Assembly: GCA_006176705.1 (NCBI GenBank)
Contig: QRFJ01003319.1
Coordinates: 62,001 to 126,000, forward strand
Source of the DNA: Cocos nucifera
Taxonomy: Eukaryota; Streptophyta; Magnoliopsida; Arecales; Arecaceae
Direction: 5' to 3'
Length of the DNA stretch: 64,000 nt
The first letter of the stretch is position 1. Every line of letters begins with the position of its first letter. Of the stretch, positions 22,441 through 33,639 are shown one piece after another. The notes beneath the pieces are model-generated. The model saw nothing but the letters and a program-made list of their open reading frames with translations, made no database searches and had not been told where the DNA came from. The translations under genes and the position numbers were made by a program.

Positions 22441-22982
22441 GTAAAAGCTATTTCATGGAAGTATCTTTGTGAGCACATCAGGATTTTCTTTGGTGTGAAC
22501 CTTCACCAGCTCTACTTTACCATCCTCCACTAGCTCTCTAATCTAGTAGTATTTGATATCTATATGCTTGGTCTTTGCATGATAAACGAAATTCTGTGCA
22601 AGCAACAAAGCACTCTAATTGTCATAATGCATCCAAACTGTATCCTATGGCAATCCCATCTCCAGTTCCAAGCCCTTCAACCATAGAGCTTCCTTCACTA
22701 TCTTTGTGATGCCAATGTACTCCACTTCAGTAGTAGACAAGAACATAATTGGCAGTAAGCAAGATCTCCAAGAGATTGGACCATCATACATGCTGAATAC
22801 AAAATCTATTGTTGAATGCTGAGTGTCCACATCTCCAACAAAATCTACATCTACAAATCCTTCTAACAGCCCTTGAGCCTCCTTGAACATGTTAGGATGT
22901 TCCTTAGCACCTACCCACTGACCATAGCAAATTCCAATCCTAACTGAACATGCTAAGTATCTAAAGATACCCTTCAATGCTC
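22441..22982 (-). pseudogene. Copia RNase H of element H
   Basis: From 22977 downward: MKGIFRYLACSVRIGICYG, FVDVDFVGDVDTQHSTIDF, ISWRSCLLPIMFLSTTEVE, KEALWLKGLELEMGLP, then after a stop ALLLAQNFVYHAKTKHIDI, IRELVEDGKVELVKVHT and ENPDVLTKILP. The catalytic series (D in VDVDF, E in TTEVEY) is still visible. The final residues lie some 80 bases before the LTR, as in Tork elements. Confidence 0.85.
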
Positions 22983-22983
22983 T

Positions 22984-24010
22984 TCAGTGCTTCTTACCAG
23001 GGTGAGCCATAAACCTGCTCACCTGACTCACTACATGGGCTAAATTCGGCCTACAATACACCATAGAGTACATAATACTTTTCATACCAGAAGCATATGA
23101 AATCTTTTTCATCTCTTGAACCTCCATCTCAACTTGTGGTGACATGATCTTAGAGAGTCTGGCATGCCCAACAAGTGGCAACTCTATTAGTTTGGTCTCC
23201 TTCATTTCAAACCTCTTTAAGATCTTCTTTATATATCCTCCCTGAGATAGATGCAGCAGCCCCTTATTTCTATCTTTGACAATCTTCAAACCTAGGATCT
23301 TCTTTGCAGGCCCCAAGTACTTCATCTCAAACTCTCGAGACAAAGCTCCCTTCAACTCCTGCACTACTTCCTTACTTTTGCATGCTATCAATATATCATC
23401 TACATACAAAAGTAAGTATAACCAAGATTCATCCTCCAGAGATCTCACATATACACATGGATTATGATCACACCTGGAAAGGCTAATACTTCTCATATAT
23501 GTGTCAAACAACTTGTACCATTATCAGGAGACTGCTTCAACCCATATAGTGATTTCTTCAGTAAATAGACCTCTCCCTTTAATCCAAGCTCCCTGAAGCC
23601 CTGTGGCTGCTCCATGTATATGTTCTCCTCCAAATTCCCATGGAGAAATGTTGTCTTAACATCTATTTGTTCTAGCTCCAAATCATGACTAGCAACTATG
23701 CTTAACAGCACTCTAATAAATGTATGTTTGACAATCGGAGAGAAGACTTCTGAGTAATCAATCCCTTCTCCCTGTGAGTACCCTTTGGCTACCAACCTAG
23801 CCTTGTACCTCACTCCATCTTGCTCAAAAGGTGCTTCTTTTCTGGTGAAAATTCATTTGGAGCTAATGGATCAACCATCATCTGGTAGATCCACCAACTG
23901 CCATATCCGATTCTTCTTAAGAGACTCCATCTCCTCCATCATGACCTACATCCATGACTCTAGATCCGAACTCTCCATGTCCTCTTCAAAGCTCTTTGAA
24001 TCTCCATTTT
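22984..24010 (-). pseudogene. Copia reverse transcriptase of element H
   Basis: Near-complete RT in two frames. 23493-23813 holds ARLVAKGYSQGEGIDYSE, FSPIVKHTFIRVLLSIVA, DVKTTFLHGNLEENIYM and KSLYGLKQSP. After a frame change, 22984-23511 holds CDHNPCVYVRS, LLLYVDDILIACKS with the YVDD box at 23395-23406, LGLKIVKDRNKG, SYASGMKSIMYSMVYCRP and SQVSRFMAHPG. The N-terminal linker above 23813 includes ISYALITENGDSKSF and RIWQLVDLPDD. Motifs place it in the Tork (Tnt1-like) lineage. Confidence 0.9.
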
Positions 24011-24029
24011 CAGTGATGAGAGCATAGGA

Positions 24030-25210
24030 GATAGTCTCATCAATGCCATATCGTATCGATTTCTGAACAATGCACTTTGGCTTATATAGTGCCACTCCTC
24101 TTACGATATCCTACAAGTCTGCTGCCTATAGCTGTCTCTGCACTTCCCCCAAGATAGATCACTCTCCATGCTGGTCCTCCATAGGTGTATCACCATGCTT
24201 GCCTAACTCAATCTCAAACTGAACATGACCTGAGGTTGATGTTGAGGACAAATCACCTATATCCAAAAACTGTCCCAAGCTGTCCTATGTTATCTTGACA
24301 ACTTTATCCATAATTTTCAGCTTCATCATGATGCTCTTTTCATTAAAAATCCTATTCTTACTAATGACACACCTCTAAAAATATGAATTCCATAGTAATA
24401 AATCCTTCACACCTCATGAAAATACAATGAATATCATCTTCTATGACTTTAGGTCTAACTTGCTCCTATCGACTTCTTTTACCAAAGTATATGTAGGACA
24501 GTCAAACACCTTTAGGAAGCCAAGCTCCACCTTCTTTCCACTCTAGATAGCCCCTGGAAGTCCTCCATTTAATTTTCTATGGGGAGACCTATTAACAAGA
24601 AAACAAGCATAAATAAGAGCATCACCACAAAAAGATTTGGGCAATGATGCCTGCAGCCTCTAGCTTCTAGCCTTCTTCATCAGTATCCAATTTATCCTCT
24701 CCGTGACACCGTTCTGTTAAGGAATCATTTTCATTGTGTAATGGCATTTGATAACATTTTCCTTACAATATCTCTGAATGCCAAGTTGGTGTATTTCTCT
24801 CCATTATCAGACCTCAAACACTTCACTGGCTGCCCAGTCTCCTTCTCTACCTTACCTCTCTAGATTTTAAATCGGATAAAAATATCTAACTTTTCCTAAT
24901 CAGATAAATCCATACCTTTCTAGATAAGTTATTTATGAAGGTGACAAAATATCTTGCTCCACCTTGAGATGCAACGGTGCCAATCCCCGTACATCTGAGT
25001 GAACTAGCTCCAAAGTAGCTTTGCTCCGCTTGGTACTACTAGCAAATGTAACTCTATATTATTTGTCATAAATACAAGGCTCATATAGATCATCTCCTTT
25101 CTTTCTAAGTGATAGAATTGGACCTCTCCTACTTAACTCTGTGAGCCCCCTGTCACTCAAGTGACCCATACGATAGTGCCATAGCTTGTAGGTTAGCTGT
25201 TCTTTATATG
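24030..25210 (-). pseudogene. Copia integrase of element H
   Basis: Integrase remnant between protease and RT. The zinc-binding region (LWHYRMGHLSDRGL, EPC) is partly preserved. The core shows ELVHSDVRGLAPL with the first catalytic aspartate, and the glutamate region as QNGVTERINWIL; the segment holding the second aspartate is shifted out of frame. SPHRKLNGGLPGA and RSKLDLKS follow toward the C-terminal domain. Many frameshifts and stops make it non-functional. Confidence 0.75.
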
Positions 25211-25690
25211 CTGCTACAGACACCTTGCACTATCTATAACCACTGAGCCCTCCATCCTATATAGGTTGTTGCTCAGTCTTCTTCCTTTTATCACCACCAA
25301 TGAACCCTTGAAAATTCTAAAACACCCACTGCTTGACTGACAACTGAAAGCATACCCCTGTCCTTCTAAATATCCTAGGGATATCAAGTTCTTCTTCAGT
25401 TCTAGCACATACTTTATATTGGTAAGTATTCATATGACTTCATCATATATGCTCACTCTGACTGTACCAACACCAGCAACTATACATGGGTGATCATCTC
25501 CATGACTAACACTTCCTCCATCGGATCTCTCATAAGATGAGAACTACTCCCAACGTGCAGTATAATGGTGGAAACATGCTGAATCTAATATCCAGTAGTT
25601 GTCTAACTCTATAACATCATCTAATATTACTAGTATATCATCTCCACTATCTTTAGATGATAGAGCACCACTCTCGCTAGTTGATCATCC
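25211..25690 (-). pseudogene. Copia protease and GAG-pre-integrase region of element H
   Basis: Aspartic protease active site is seen as NYWILDSACFHHYT near 25565-25610, with the D-S-A triad intact. Then HGDDHPCIVAGVGTVRV and an open run at 25214-25408, YVLELKKNLISLGYLEG, CFRIFKGSLVVIKGRR and NLYRMEGSVV. This order is standard for Tork elements. Confidence 0.75.
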
Positions 25691-25729
25691 TTAGAAGTGT
25701 CCTTCCCCTTTTCATTCTTTAAAAGTGGA

Positions 25730-26461
25730 TAATTTTTTCTAATATGATCAGGTTGATGATACTTGTAGCATTTTTACATTCTTTTGATTTTTTTCAAGAC
25801 TTTGATCTATTTTTTTATTTATCTCGAGTCCTCTCCTTAGACCTTCCTTGCCTCTCATTCATAGAAAGCACCTCTAAACTAGAATTTTCTCTAATTAGCC
25901 TCTCTCGCTACTCGTTGGACCTGAGAACTCCAACCACTTTTTTAAAGTTTAATGTCTCCTTTCCATACCTCAGAGTAGTAATGAGATCATCATATGCTGC
26001 TGGCAGCGAACATAATAACAGGAGAGCTCTATCCTCCTCATCAATCTTCACATCAAGGCTTATGACATCCGAGCAAACTTGATTGAACTTTTGGATGTAG
26101 AAAACTAAATCTCCTCCTTTAGACATCCATAAACTATATAGTTGTTTCTTCAACCATAGTTTGTTTGTCTTATTCTTGCCCATATACATGTTCTCTAGTT
26201 TCTACCAAAGCCCTTCGACGTGGTTTCCATGTTAATCTCTGGCAAAACTTCATTAGCGAGGCACATACGAATTATGCTAAAGGCTATCTCTTCAAGTTTC
26301 ATTCACTCTTCAAGAAAAATCTTTTCTGATCTTTCTCGAGTCAAGACCTTGTAGATTTTATTCTGCACCAGCAGATCCTTTATCCTTTGCTGCCAAAGGA
26401 TGAAGTTACCCTTGCCATCGAACTTTCTAAAGTTTGCCTTAATGGCACTCGATGCCATCAT
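25730..26461 (-). pseudogene. Copia gag of element H
   Basis: Gag starting at 26458 or 26461: MMASSAIKANFRKFDGKGNF, LWQQRIKDLLVQNKIYKVL. A stop at 26303-26305 follows, then MYMGKNKTNKLWLKKQLYS, IQKFNQVCSDVISLDVKID, LLLCSLPAAYDDLITTLRYG and GVLRSNE. A zinc knuckle remnant lies near 25730-25770 (CYKYHQPDHIRKNYP), with both the second and last cysteines changed to tyrosine. Typical Tork gag length and motifs. Confidence 0.85.
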
Positions 26462-26578
26462 AACTAGATCTCCAATAACCAAACATAAAAAAGAATAAAC
26501 AGTATTCAAAGAAATCTGCTCAGCACCTTACCATAATCCCAGGCGAAGCTTTATCCTTTCCTCTACCAAATCTAACAA

Positions 26579-26597
26579 CCAAGACTTTGATACCAAT
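26579..26597 (-). other. Primer-binding site of element H
   Basis: Minus strand attggtatcaaagtcttgg directly abuts the 5' LTR end at 26598. It resembles the initiator methionine tRNA site with a few changes. Confidence 0.75.
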
Positions 26598-26906
26598 TGT
26601 TGGATCTCAATCATCCTGATACCACACTATTAGGACAAAAATCCTTGCTACTTGATGATTGCAGAAACAGCAACAAGGATCTGAGGAAAGAGATGGCATT
26701 TTTAAATCCTAGGAAAAACATAGGGCATGAAGAAGAGAGAGAGAACGAGAGAGCAAGAGTGAGATATTCAGGAGAAAAATGGTTTGTATTGACTTTCTCT
26801 TTATTTTACAAACTCTATATAGAGAATATATACTAGGTCAAAATGATCTAACCTAAAAATCTCTCCTAGCTAACCTAATGTGATGCACTCTTCGAGCCCA
26901 TGTACA
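26598..26906 (-). repeat. 5' LTR of element H, inner part
   Basis: 309 bases aligning to 21545-21856 of the 3' LTR (tgttggatctcaat.., the gatggc..aatcctagg.aaa run, GA-rich run). Interrupted at 26906 by element B with target duplication gtaca (26902-26906 and 42778-42782). Confidence 0.85.
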
Positions 26907-29189
26907 TGAAGGAAAATTCTGATTTTCCGGTCCAGGTTCGTTCAGATCTGATCAGATCAAGAGATATATTTTAAAAATTTTTCTCTTGATCCCAATCAGA
27001 TCTTGATATGTTTTAGATCTGATTCTTATTATTTTAATAAAATAAAATTAAAAGATAAATTAAATCAAATTTAATTTACCTGATCTGGGTAATCCTATTA
27101 CCCTGTTGATGATCCTGTTTGCAGCGGAAGGTTCTGGATCTTAGCCACGCAAGCGCCTGGCCTCTACCGGTATCCACTCAGGGTTGGATCTGGAGATCCT
27201 CTTCTTCTCTATCATACCTCCAAAAATCAGATCTGGATCTGATCTGGAGGATCTTCAAAACTCTTTTGAAGATGAGCAGTCGTCCTTTGCAGCAGCGCAG
27301 CCTTCTTATTTTTGATCGCCTTTCTTTGATCTGAATCGCACCAACCAAGGTCCAAAACTCCTTTTGGACGTGGAGAGCAAGGGGAGAAGAGACTATGGCA
27401 TGGAGAAGGAGGGGAGAGGCAGCCTTGGGGCGTGGGGTTTCTCAATTGAATTGCATCTCTTTGAATCTGAGTTGGGCGCAGGGTCTTATTTATAGACTAA
27501 GCGTGATCCAACTCCTCTTCCTCCCAACCAATCACAACCCTTTGTGAAATCAGATCTAAATCTGATTGGTGGGAATAGAGTCCCCTGGATTCCTCCTTAG
27601 AGGGTGCCTAAGACCAGTCAAAGTTGGTTCTTAGAAGAACTCTAATTGGAATCCAAAAAGGAGATGGAGTCCTTGTCCAACAAGGACTCCTAGGCGCCTC
27701 CAACTTGGGCACACGCCTAGGGTGGCGTGCGCCCTTCTCCTTGCCAGGTTCTGGTAGGGGGACAGGCCCCCACCAGCTCTCCAATAGGTGCATGACATGT
27801 GGTCAAAAGTCAAAGTGTCAATGGTCAACGTTTGACCAGTCAAAGGTAGACTTTTGACCAAAGTCAAAGAACAAGAAATGGCAGGTGACCAAAAATGGCA
27901 GGTAGTGTCTTACAAATAAGACAACCTTTTCTGACTTGGACAACCTCCTGTCAGACCATATGAAGGCCTCTGTTTGAGCACAAACTCCTTTGGCTCAGAC
28001 AGGACAACTTATTTATGATAGCAAAAGAAGAACGTTAGGTTCAATCGAGTGCTAGCACGATTTCCTTGAACCTAATTGAATCTCATTCAGATCAATTGAA
28101 CTAGATCAGTTCAATTGATGATCACCAGATTCAAACCCTTGTTTGTGTGACCCAGTTAGGTTCAGTTCTGTATGGTAATGGGATATGTCATGATCTCTAT
28201 CATCGACATCATCGAAACTCCTTTCGATGGATCAGAACTCTTCTGATTCGAACAGCTAGAATGATCGATCATCTAAATCATTCTAATTGCTCCCAAAATC
28301 CACCAGTGACACCTAGCAGTATATGGTGGCAACCCATCAGAGCTGAATGCGAACCTCTTGGTGCAGCTACCTGTGTGATTAAGTTCTTCTATCTTGAGCC
28401 CCGATCAGATTAGGGTTAAGGTGAACTCGTCAAACCCTAGTCTCTGTCATATGATGTAATCATTCGATTCGAGTCCAATGTGAAAATCTAAATAGAAACT
28501 CTTTCTATTATTTCACTCTACCATGGCCATGGATTTCTGGACTTGATTCTCATGATCATCATAGGGCTACTCCTCTACCACCGAGGTAGATAGATTCCAT
28601 CTTGATGCAATCCAGTTCCTACAATGAACATGTCATAGCCAACATACACCTCAGGGTTCCATATGGCTAGGAGACCGAGTAATGGTGTAGTCAAACTATA
28701 ACACCCTCAAGGTGAACTGCCGATGCATCTCAGGTCAAAGAACCAGACACACTACTGCAGCATCGAGTCAGTCATTGACGAGAAGGTAGACTCCCTAATG
28801 ACTACTCGAGGTGGTCACGCTCAGTGCCCTCGTTCTCTAACGAGTACCTGTACTCTCGCTCCGGTGTCTCCACACCGTAGACTCAAGACTCATCTACTAA
28901 AGAGAAGCGATTGTACACCAACCTTCCGGATCAATCACCATCCTCGTGATGATCCTATGGTCGGGAGCAATTTATGAGTTAATAATGATTATTCATGTCT
29001 TAAATTTTCAACTCTTGAAAATATGAATTATCATTACCATTAACTCAAAGGATGTATCACAGACACTAAATACACATATGTGATAGAAAATAACCCATTT
29101 ATTGATTTTAGTCAAAATTATAATTTTGCCCCTAGAAGTGTATTACAAGTGTCAGCCAATTCTGGCTTCTAGGGCACATATATCTAACA
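26907..29189 (-). repeat. Left (3') LTR of element B (2283 bp)
   Basis: Starts on the minus strand tgttagatatatgtgccc (29189) and ends ttccttca (26907). Almost identical to the right LTR 40491-42777, and over the readable part to the middle LTR 33640-34622. An open stretch antisense to the element at 28147-28413, repeated at the same LTR position in the other copies, is a by-product of LTR copying and not a gene. Confidence 0.9.
27487..27494 (-). promoter_or_regulatory. TATA box in left LTR of element B
   Basis: Minus strand tataaata followed by agaccctgcgcccaac, about 1.7 kb from the LTR start. It is repeated at 41065-41072 in the right LTR, and element A has the same arrangement at 3842-3849. 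Confidence 0.55.
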
Positions 29190-29200
29190 ATCTCCCACTT
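29190..29200 (-). other. Polypurine tract of element B (left copy)
   Basis: Minus strand aagtgggagat immediately before the LTR. The right copy has the same tract at 34623-34633. Confidence 0.85.
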
Positions 29201-29203
29201 GTC

Positions 29204-29983
29204 CTAAAGCCAATTGGCTACAAGTCTAAGTCCCATCTTCTCAAGGTGGGCTTCGATCTTCTGCTGGCCCAACGGCTTTGTAAGTGGGTCTGCCACATTA
29301 TCTGCGGAGTTGACTCTCTTGACCTCGACATAACCCTTCTCGAGGTAATCGCGGATGAGGTGGTATCGCCGCTCAATGTGCTTGGATTTCTGGTGAGACC
29401 TCGGCTCCTTAGCAAGGGCTATGGCGCCATTGTTGTCGCAGTATAGAGGAATGGCATCTGATGGCATTACTCCAATTTCTGCAGCAAACTTCTTGTACCA
29501 GAATGCTTCCTTCGCAGCCTCTGATGCAGCGATATATTCTGCTTCCATGGTGGAATCTGCTATCACCGTTTGCTTGGAACTCTTCCAGCTGACAGCTCCA
29601 CCATTGCACACAAACAGACTCCCAGATGTCGACTTTCGATCATCTATATCGGACATGAAGTCCGAGTCTGTGTATCCCTGGACTTGGAGTTCTCCGTTAC
29701 CAAAGACCAACATCATATCCTTAGTTCTTCTCAAGTACTTAAGGATACATTTCACAGAAGTCCAGTGTTCTTCACCTGGATTTGACTGATATCTGCTTGT
29801 GACACTCACAGCATGGGCTATATCAGGTCGTGTACATAGCATGGCATACATGAGGCTCCCTATTGCAGAAGCATAAGGGATCTTGCTCATGCGTTCTATT
29901 TCCTCAGGTGTGCTGGGGCACATCTTCTTGGAAAGATGAATACCATGTCTGAAGGGTATTAATCCCCTCTTAGAGTTTTCCAT
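29204..29983 (-). pseudogene. Copia RT thumb and RNase H, element B left copy
   Basis: Open for 259 codons. It begins MENSKRGLIPFRHGIHLSK, continues SLMYAMLCTRPDIAHAVS, YTDSDFMSDIDDRKSTSG, VSWKSSKQTVIADST, MEAEYIAASEAAKEAFW, LYCDNNGAIALAKEPRSHQ and KHIERRYHLIRDYLEKG, and ends DPLTKPLGQQ.. VANWL. The RNase H acidic residues (D in YTDSDF, E in MEAEYIA, D in CDNNG) are intact, so this domain itself is undamaged. It is separated from the RT palm by a one-base frameshift near 30005 that is also present in the right copy. Confidence 0.9.
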
Positions 29984-29984
29984 A

Positions 29985-30927
29985 CTAAACCTCTTTAGTA
30001 CTTTCCTCTATGTACATCTTCTGTGAAAGTCCTAGCATCCTATTCGGTCTATCCCTATAGACCTTAATTCCTAGAATAAAGGATGCTTCACCTAGGTCTT
30101 TCATGGAGAATTCCTTGGACAACCACATCTTGACTGATGTCAACATGGGAATATCATTCCCAATAAGGAGGATGTCATCCACGTACAATACGAGGAAGAC
30201 AACAGCGCTCCCACTGACCCTTTTGAAAACACATGGTTCCTCTTCATTTTTGATGAAACCAAACTTTTTGATCACATCATTGAAACGAGTGTTCCAGCTC
30301 CGAGATGCTTGCTTAAGTCCATATATGGACCTTTGCAGCTTGCAAACCTTGTGATCAGTATCACTGGATGTGAAACCTAGCGGCTGTTCCATATAGATAT
30401 CTTCCTCAAGATATCCATTTAAGAATGCCGTTTTCACGTCCATTTGCCATATTTCATAATCGAAATAGGCTGCAACAGGCAAGCAATGTGCGGATGGATT
30501 TTAGCATAGCTACTGGGGAAAAGGTATCCTGATAGTCAATGCCTTCGCGTTGACTATAACCTTTTGCCACCAGTCTAGCCTTGAATGTCTCCACATTCCC
30601 ATCTGCACCAATCTTTCTCTTGAAGATCCATTTACACCCAATAGGTACTATACCTTCTGGTGGATCTACCAAGGTCCAGACTTGGTTTGAGTGCATCGAG
30701 TCAATTTCTGACTGCATTGCCTCTAGCCATTTCTCGGAGTCGATATCTGATATCGCCTCGTTGTAGGTTTTGGGATCATCACCATGAGCACCATTACCTA
30801 CGAGGAACATTTCCTCTACATCCTCTGAAATAATACCTAAGTATCTTTCAGGGAGACGGGAAACTCTTTCCGATCTACGAGGTGGAGGAGGTAGTGTTCT
30901 TATTGGCTCAACCTGATTTGGTTCCAC
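29985..30927 (-). pseudogene. Copia reverse transcriptase, element B left copy
   Basis: Two overlapping open parts. 30454-30927 carries the linker (PPPPRRSERVSRLPERYLG) and fingers (NQVWTLVDPPEG, GCKWIFKRKIG, ARLVAKGYSQREGIDYQD). 29985-30482 carries DYEIWQMDVKTAFLNGYLE, SIYGLKQASRSWN, FLVLYVDDILLIGND with YVDD at 30174-30185, and FILGIKVYRDRPNRMLGLS. The two parts are joined only by a frameshift near 30465-30480, and the second ends in a shifted tail near 30005. Both breaks occur at the same places in the right copy. With two single-base breaks, the domain is otherwise complete. Confidence 0.9.
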
Positions 30928-31005
30928 TTGGTCCTTAGCTCGTTCTGCTTGTGAGACTTTCTCATCAAGCTTAATCTGCTTTCCAATGCCGCTATCTTGA
31001 ATAAA

Positions 31006-31885
31006 CTATTTTTCAAGAAAGATGGCATGTCGACTCACAATCACATTGTGGTCTTCTGGAATGTAGAAATAGTATCCTAATGACTCTTTAGGATATCCTA
31101 TGAATCGAGCTCTAAAGGACCTAAACTCTAACTTGTCCGCTTGTTGTCTTTTGACATGAGCCGGACAACCCCAAATTCTGAGATGACTCAGACTTGGTTT
31201 CTTACCGTGCCATATCTCATACGGTGTGGTAGGAACGGTTTTAGAGGGAACCCTATTCAGTAGATAGATTGAAGTTAACAATGAGTGTCCCCAAAGAAAA
31301 TCAGGGAGGTCTGTGAAGCTCATCATGGATCGAACCATATCCAATAGAGTCCGATTTCTCCATTCTGAAACCCCGTTGAGTTGAGGTGTTCCTGGTGGAG
31401 TCCATTGAGAGACTATGCCATTTTCCTTGAGATAGTCTAGGAATTCCCTGGCTAAGGTATTCACCTCCTCGATCTGATCGAAGAACCTTAATGGGTTTTC
31501 CAGTTTGTTTTTCTACTTCATGTCTGAATTCTTTGAACTTTTCAAAAGCTTCAGACTTGTGTCTCATAAGATACACATACCCATACCTAGACAGATCATC
31601 GGTAAAGGTAATGAAGTAGACAAAATTGCCTCTAGCCGGCACATCAAATGGGCCGCACACATCAGTATGTACTAGGGCAAGGAGATCTGTGGCCCTCTCC
31701 CCATGTCCAACAAAAGGGAGTTTGGTCATTTTGCCTTGAAGACAAGATTCACAAGTTGGATATGACTCGAAAGTCAATGGACTCAATAGCCCATTTTTCT
31801 CCAATTTGTTGATCCTATCTTCTGCTATATGACCTAATCTCAGGTGCCATAGATATCTGTCGTTTGGACTATCCCTAGGTCGTTT
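31006..31885 (-). pseudogene. Copia integrase, element B left copy
   Basis: Zinc-binding HHCC region LWHLRLGHIAEDRINKL and TCESCLQGKMTKLPF. Catalytic core with the DDE triad intact in sequence: D in HTDVCGP (31661-31663), D in LRSDRGGEY (31472-31474) and E in GVSEWRNRT (31363-31365). A one-base insertion near 31450 shifts the frame between the second D and the E. The C-terminal part reads HLRIWGCPAHVKRQ, IGYPKESLGYYFYIPEDH and ends FLEK with a stop at 31006-31008, before the RT linker in the same frame. The stop is shared with the right copy. Confidence 0.9.
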
Positions 31886-32639
31886 GGCATTCACGTTTTG
31901 CTCGATAGTTAGAACAGGTACATCAATATGTAGCTGATAAAGACCATTAATAAGGAAACCATTTGCAATTTTATTTCTTTCATAAAGAATGTTACAATGG
32001 TCCTTAAAGAAGGTGATCACATAACCTTCTTGTGCTAAGCATGAAACAGAAATCAAATTCCTGCTAGCTGCAGGCACATAATAACAGTCTTTCAAAACTA
32101 AGTCTAAACCAGATGGTAATCGAAGAGGGTATGTTCCCACGGCTACTGCAGCAACTCTTGCTCCATTACCGATGCGTAGGATCATGTCTCCATCCCTCAG
32201 CCTCCTGCTATCCTCAAGACCCTGCATAGAAGTGCACAGATGAGCACTAGAACCAGAGTCAAGCACCCAACTGGATGCAGAAGAAACCGTAAGGTTAGAC
32301 TCAATAACGAGCATACCTCCAGAAGGACCTTCCTTCTTGTTCTTCAGGGTGGCCAGGTAAGTAGGGCAGTTCCGCTTCCAATGGCCGTCGCTGTTGCAAT
32401 GGAAACACTTTCCTTTGCCATCGGCCTTTTTCTTCGGTTCTGCCTTCTTCTTCTTTGATCCTTCCACCTTTTGCTTTTTCACAGACTTCTTTTTCTTTCC
32501 ATAAGACTTTCTTTTGGAAGAAGTCCGTTCCATAGCAAGAACTGAGCCTTTAGAACCTTTCATAGAAAGCTCAGCGGTAACCAGCATATTCATTAACTTC
32601 GGCCAAGGAATTCTTGAAGTTTATGCATGTGGTAATTCA
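31886..32639 (-). pseudogene. Copia gag C-terminus and protease, element B left copy (cut by gap)
   Basis: From the gap edge downward: the gag end with MNMLVTAELSMKGSKGS, a lysine-rich run, and a perfect zinc knuckle CFHCNSDGHWKRNC at 32367-32408. Next is the protease active site WVLDSGSSAHLC with DSG at 32252-32260, then LRIGNGARVAAVAVGTYPL, DCYYVPAASRNLISVSCLA and NGLYQLHIDVPV leading into integrase. This stretch is open and continuous with the integrase N-terminus over 430 codons (31301-32593). The gag N-terminus and leader lie in the N gap. Apart from the missing part it looks intact. Confidence 0.9.
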
Positions 32640-33639
32640 NNNNNNNNNNNNNNNNNNNNNNNNNNNNNNNNNNNNNNNNNNNNNNNNNNNNNNNNNNNNN
32701 NNNNNNNNNNNNNNNNNNNNNNNNNNNNNNNNNNNNNNNNNNNNNNNNNNNNNNNNNNNNNNNNNNNNNNNNNNNNNNNNNNNNNNNNNNNNNNNNNNNN
32801 NNNNNNNNNNNNNNNNNNNNNNNNNNNNNNNNNNNNNNNNNNNNNNNNNNNNNNNNNNNNNNNNNNNNNNNNNNNNNNNNNNNNNNNNNNNNNNNNNNNN
32901 NNNNNNNNNNNNNNNNNNNNNNNNNNNNNNNNNNNNNNNNNNNNNNNNNNNNNNNNNNNNNNNNNNNNNNNNNNNNNNNNNNNNNNNNNNNNNNNNNNNN
33001 NNNNNNNNNNNNNNNNNNNNNNNNNNNNNNNNNNNNNNNNNNNNNNNNNNNNNNNNNNNNNNNNNNNNNNNNNNNNNNNNNNNNNNNNNNNNNNNNNNNN
33101 NNNNNNNNNNNNNNNNNNNNNNNNNNNNNNNNNNNNNNNNNNNNNNNNNNNNNNNNNNNNNNNNNNNNNNNNNNNNNNNNNNNNNNNNNNNNNNNNNNNN
33201 NNNNNNNNNNNNNNNNNNNNNNNNNNNNNNNNNNNNNNNNNNNNNNNNNNNNNNNNNNNNNNNNNNNNNNNNNNNNNNNNNNNNNNNNNNNNNNNNNNNN
33301 NNNNNNNNNNNNNNNNNNNNNNNNNNNNNNNNNNNNNNNNNNNNNNNNNNNNNNNNNNNNNNNNNNNNNNNNNNNNNNNNNNNNNNNNNNNNNNNNNNNN
33401 NNNNNNNNNNNNNNNNNNNNNNNNNNNNNNNNNNNNNNNNNNNNNNNNNNNNNNNNNNNNNNNNNNNNNNNNNNNNNNNNNNNNNNNNNNNNNNNNNNNN
33501 NNNNNNNNNNNNNNNNNNNNNNNNNNNNNNNNNNNNNNNNNNNNNNNNNNNNNNNNNNNNNNNNNNNNNNNNNNNNNNNNNNNNNNNNNNNNNNNNNNNN
33601 NNNNNNNNNNNNNNNNNNNNNNNNNNNNNNNNNNNNNNN
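32640..33639. other. Assembly gap, 1000 N
   Basis: Exactly 1000 undetermined bases, which suggests a placeholder length. The left edge corresponds to 38090 in the right copy, and the right edge to 41792 in the right LTR. If the two copies are a true tandem, about 3.7 kb is missing here (gag N-terminus, leader, PBS and 1.3 kb of LTR). Confidence 0.98.

Noticed and set aside
28147..28977. Plus-strand open stretches of 84-88 codons that recur at 33640-34457 and 41731-42565
   Set aside because: They sit antisense inside the family B LTR. Identity between copies reflects LTR duplication. There is no domain, and the copies are expected to be identical whether or not they encode anything.
29421..29789. 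122-codon plus-strand frame, repeated at 34858-35223
   Set aside because: Antisense shadow of the RNase H and RT thumb of element B.
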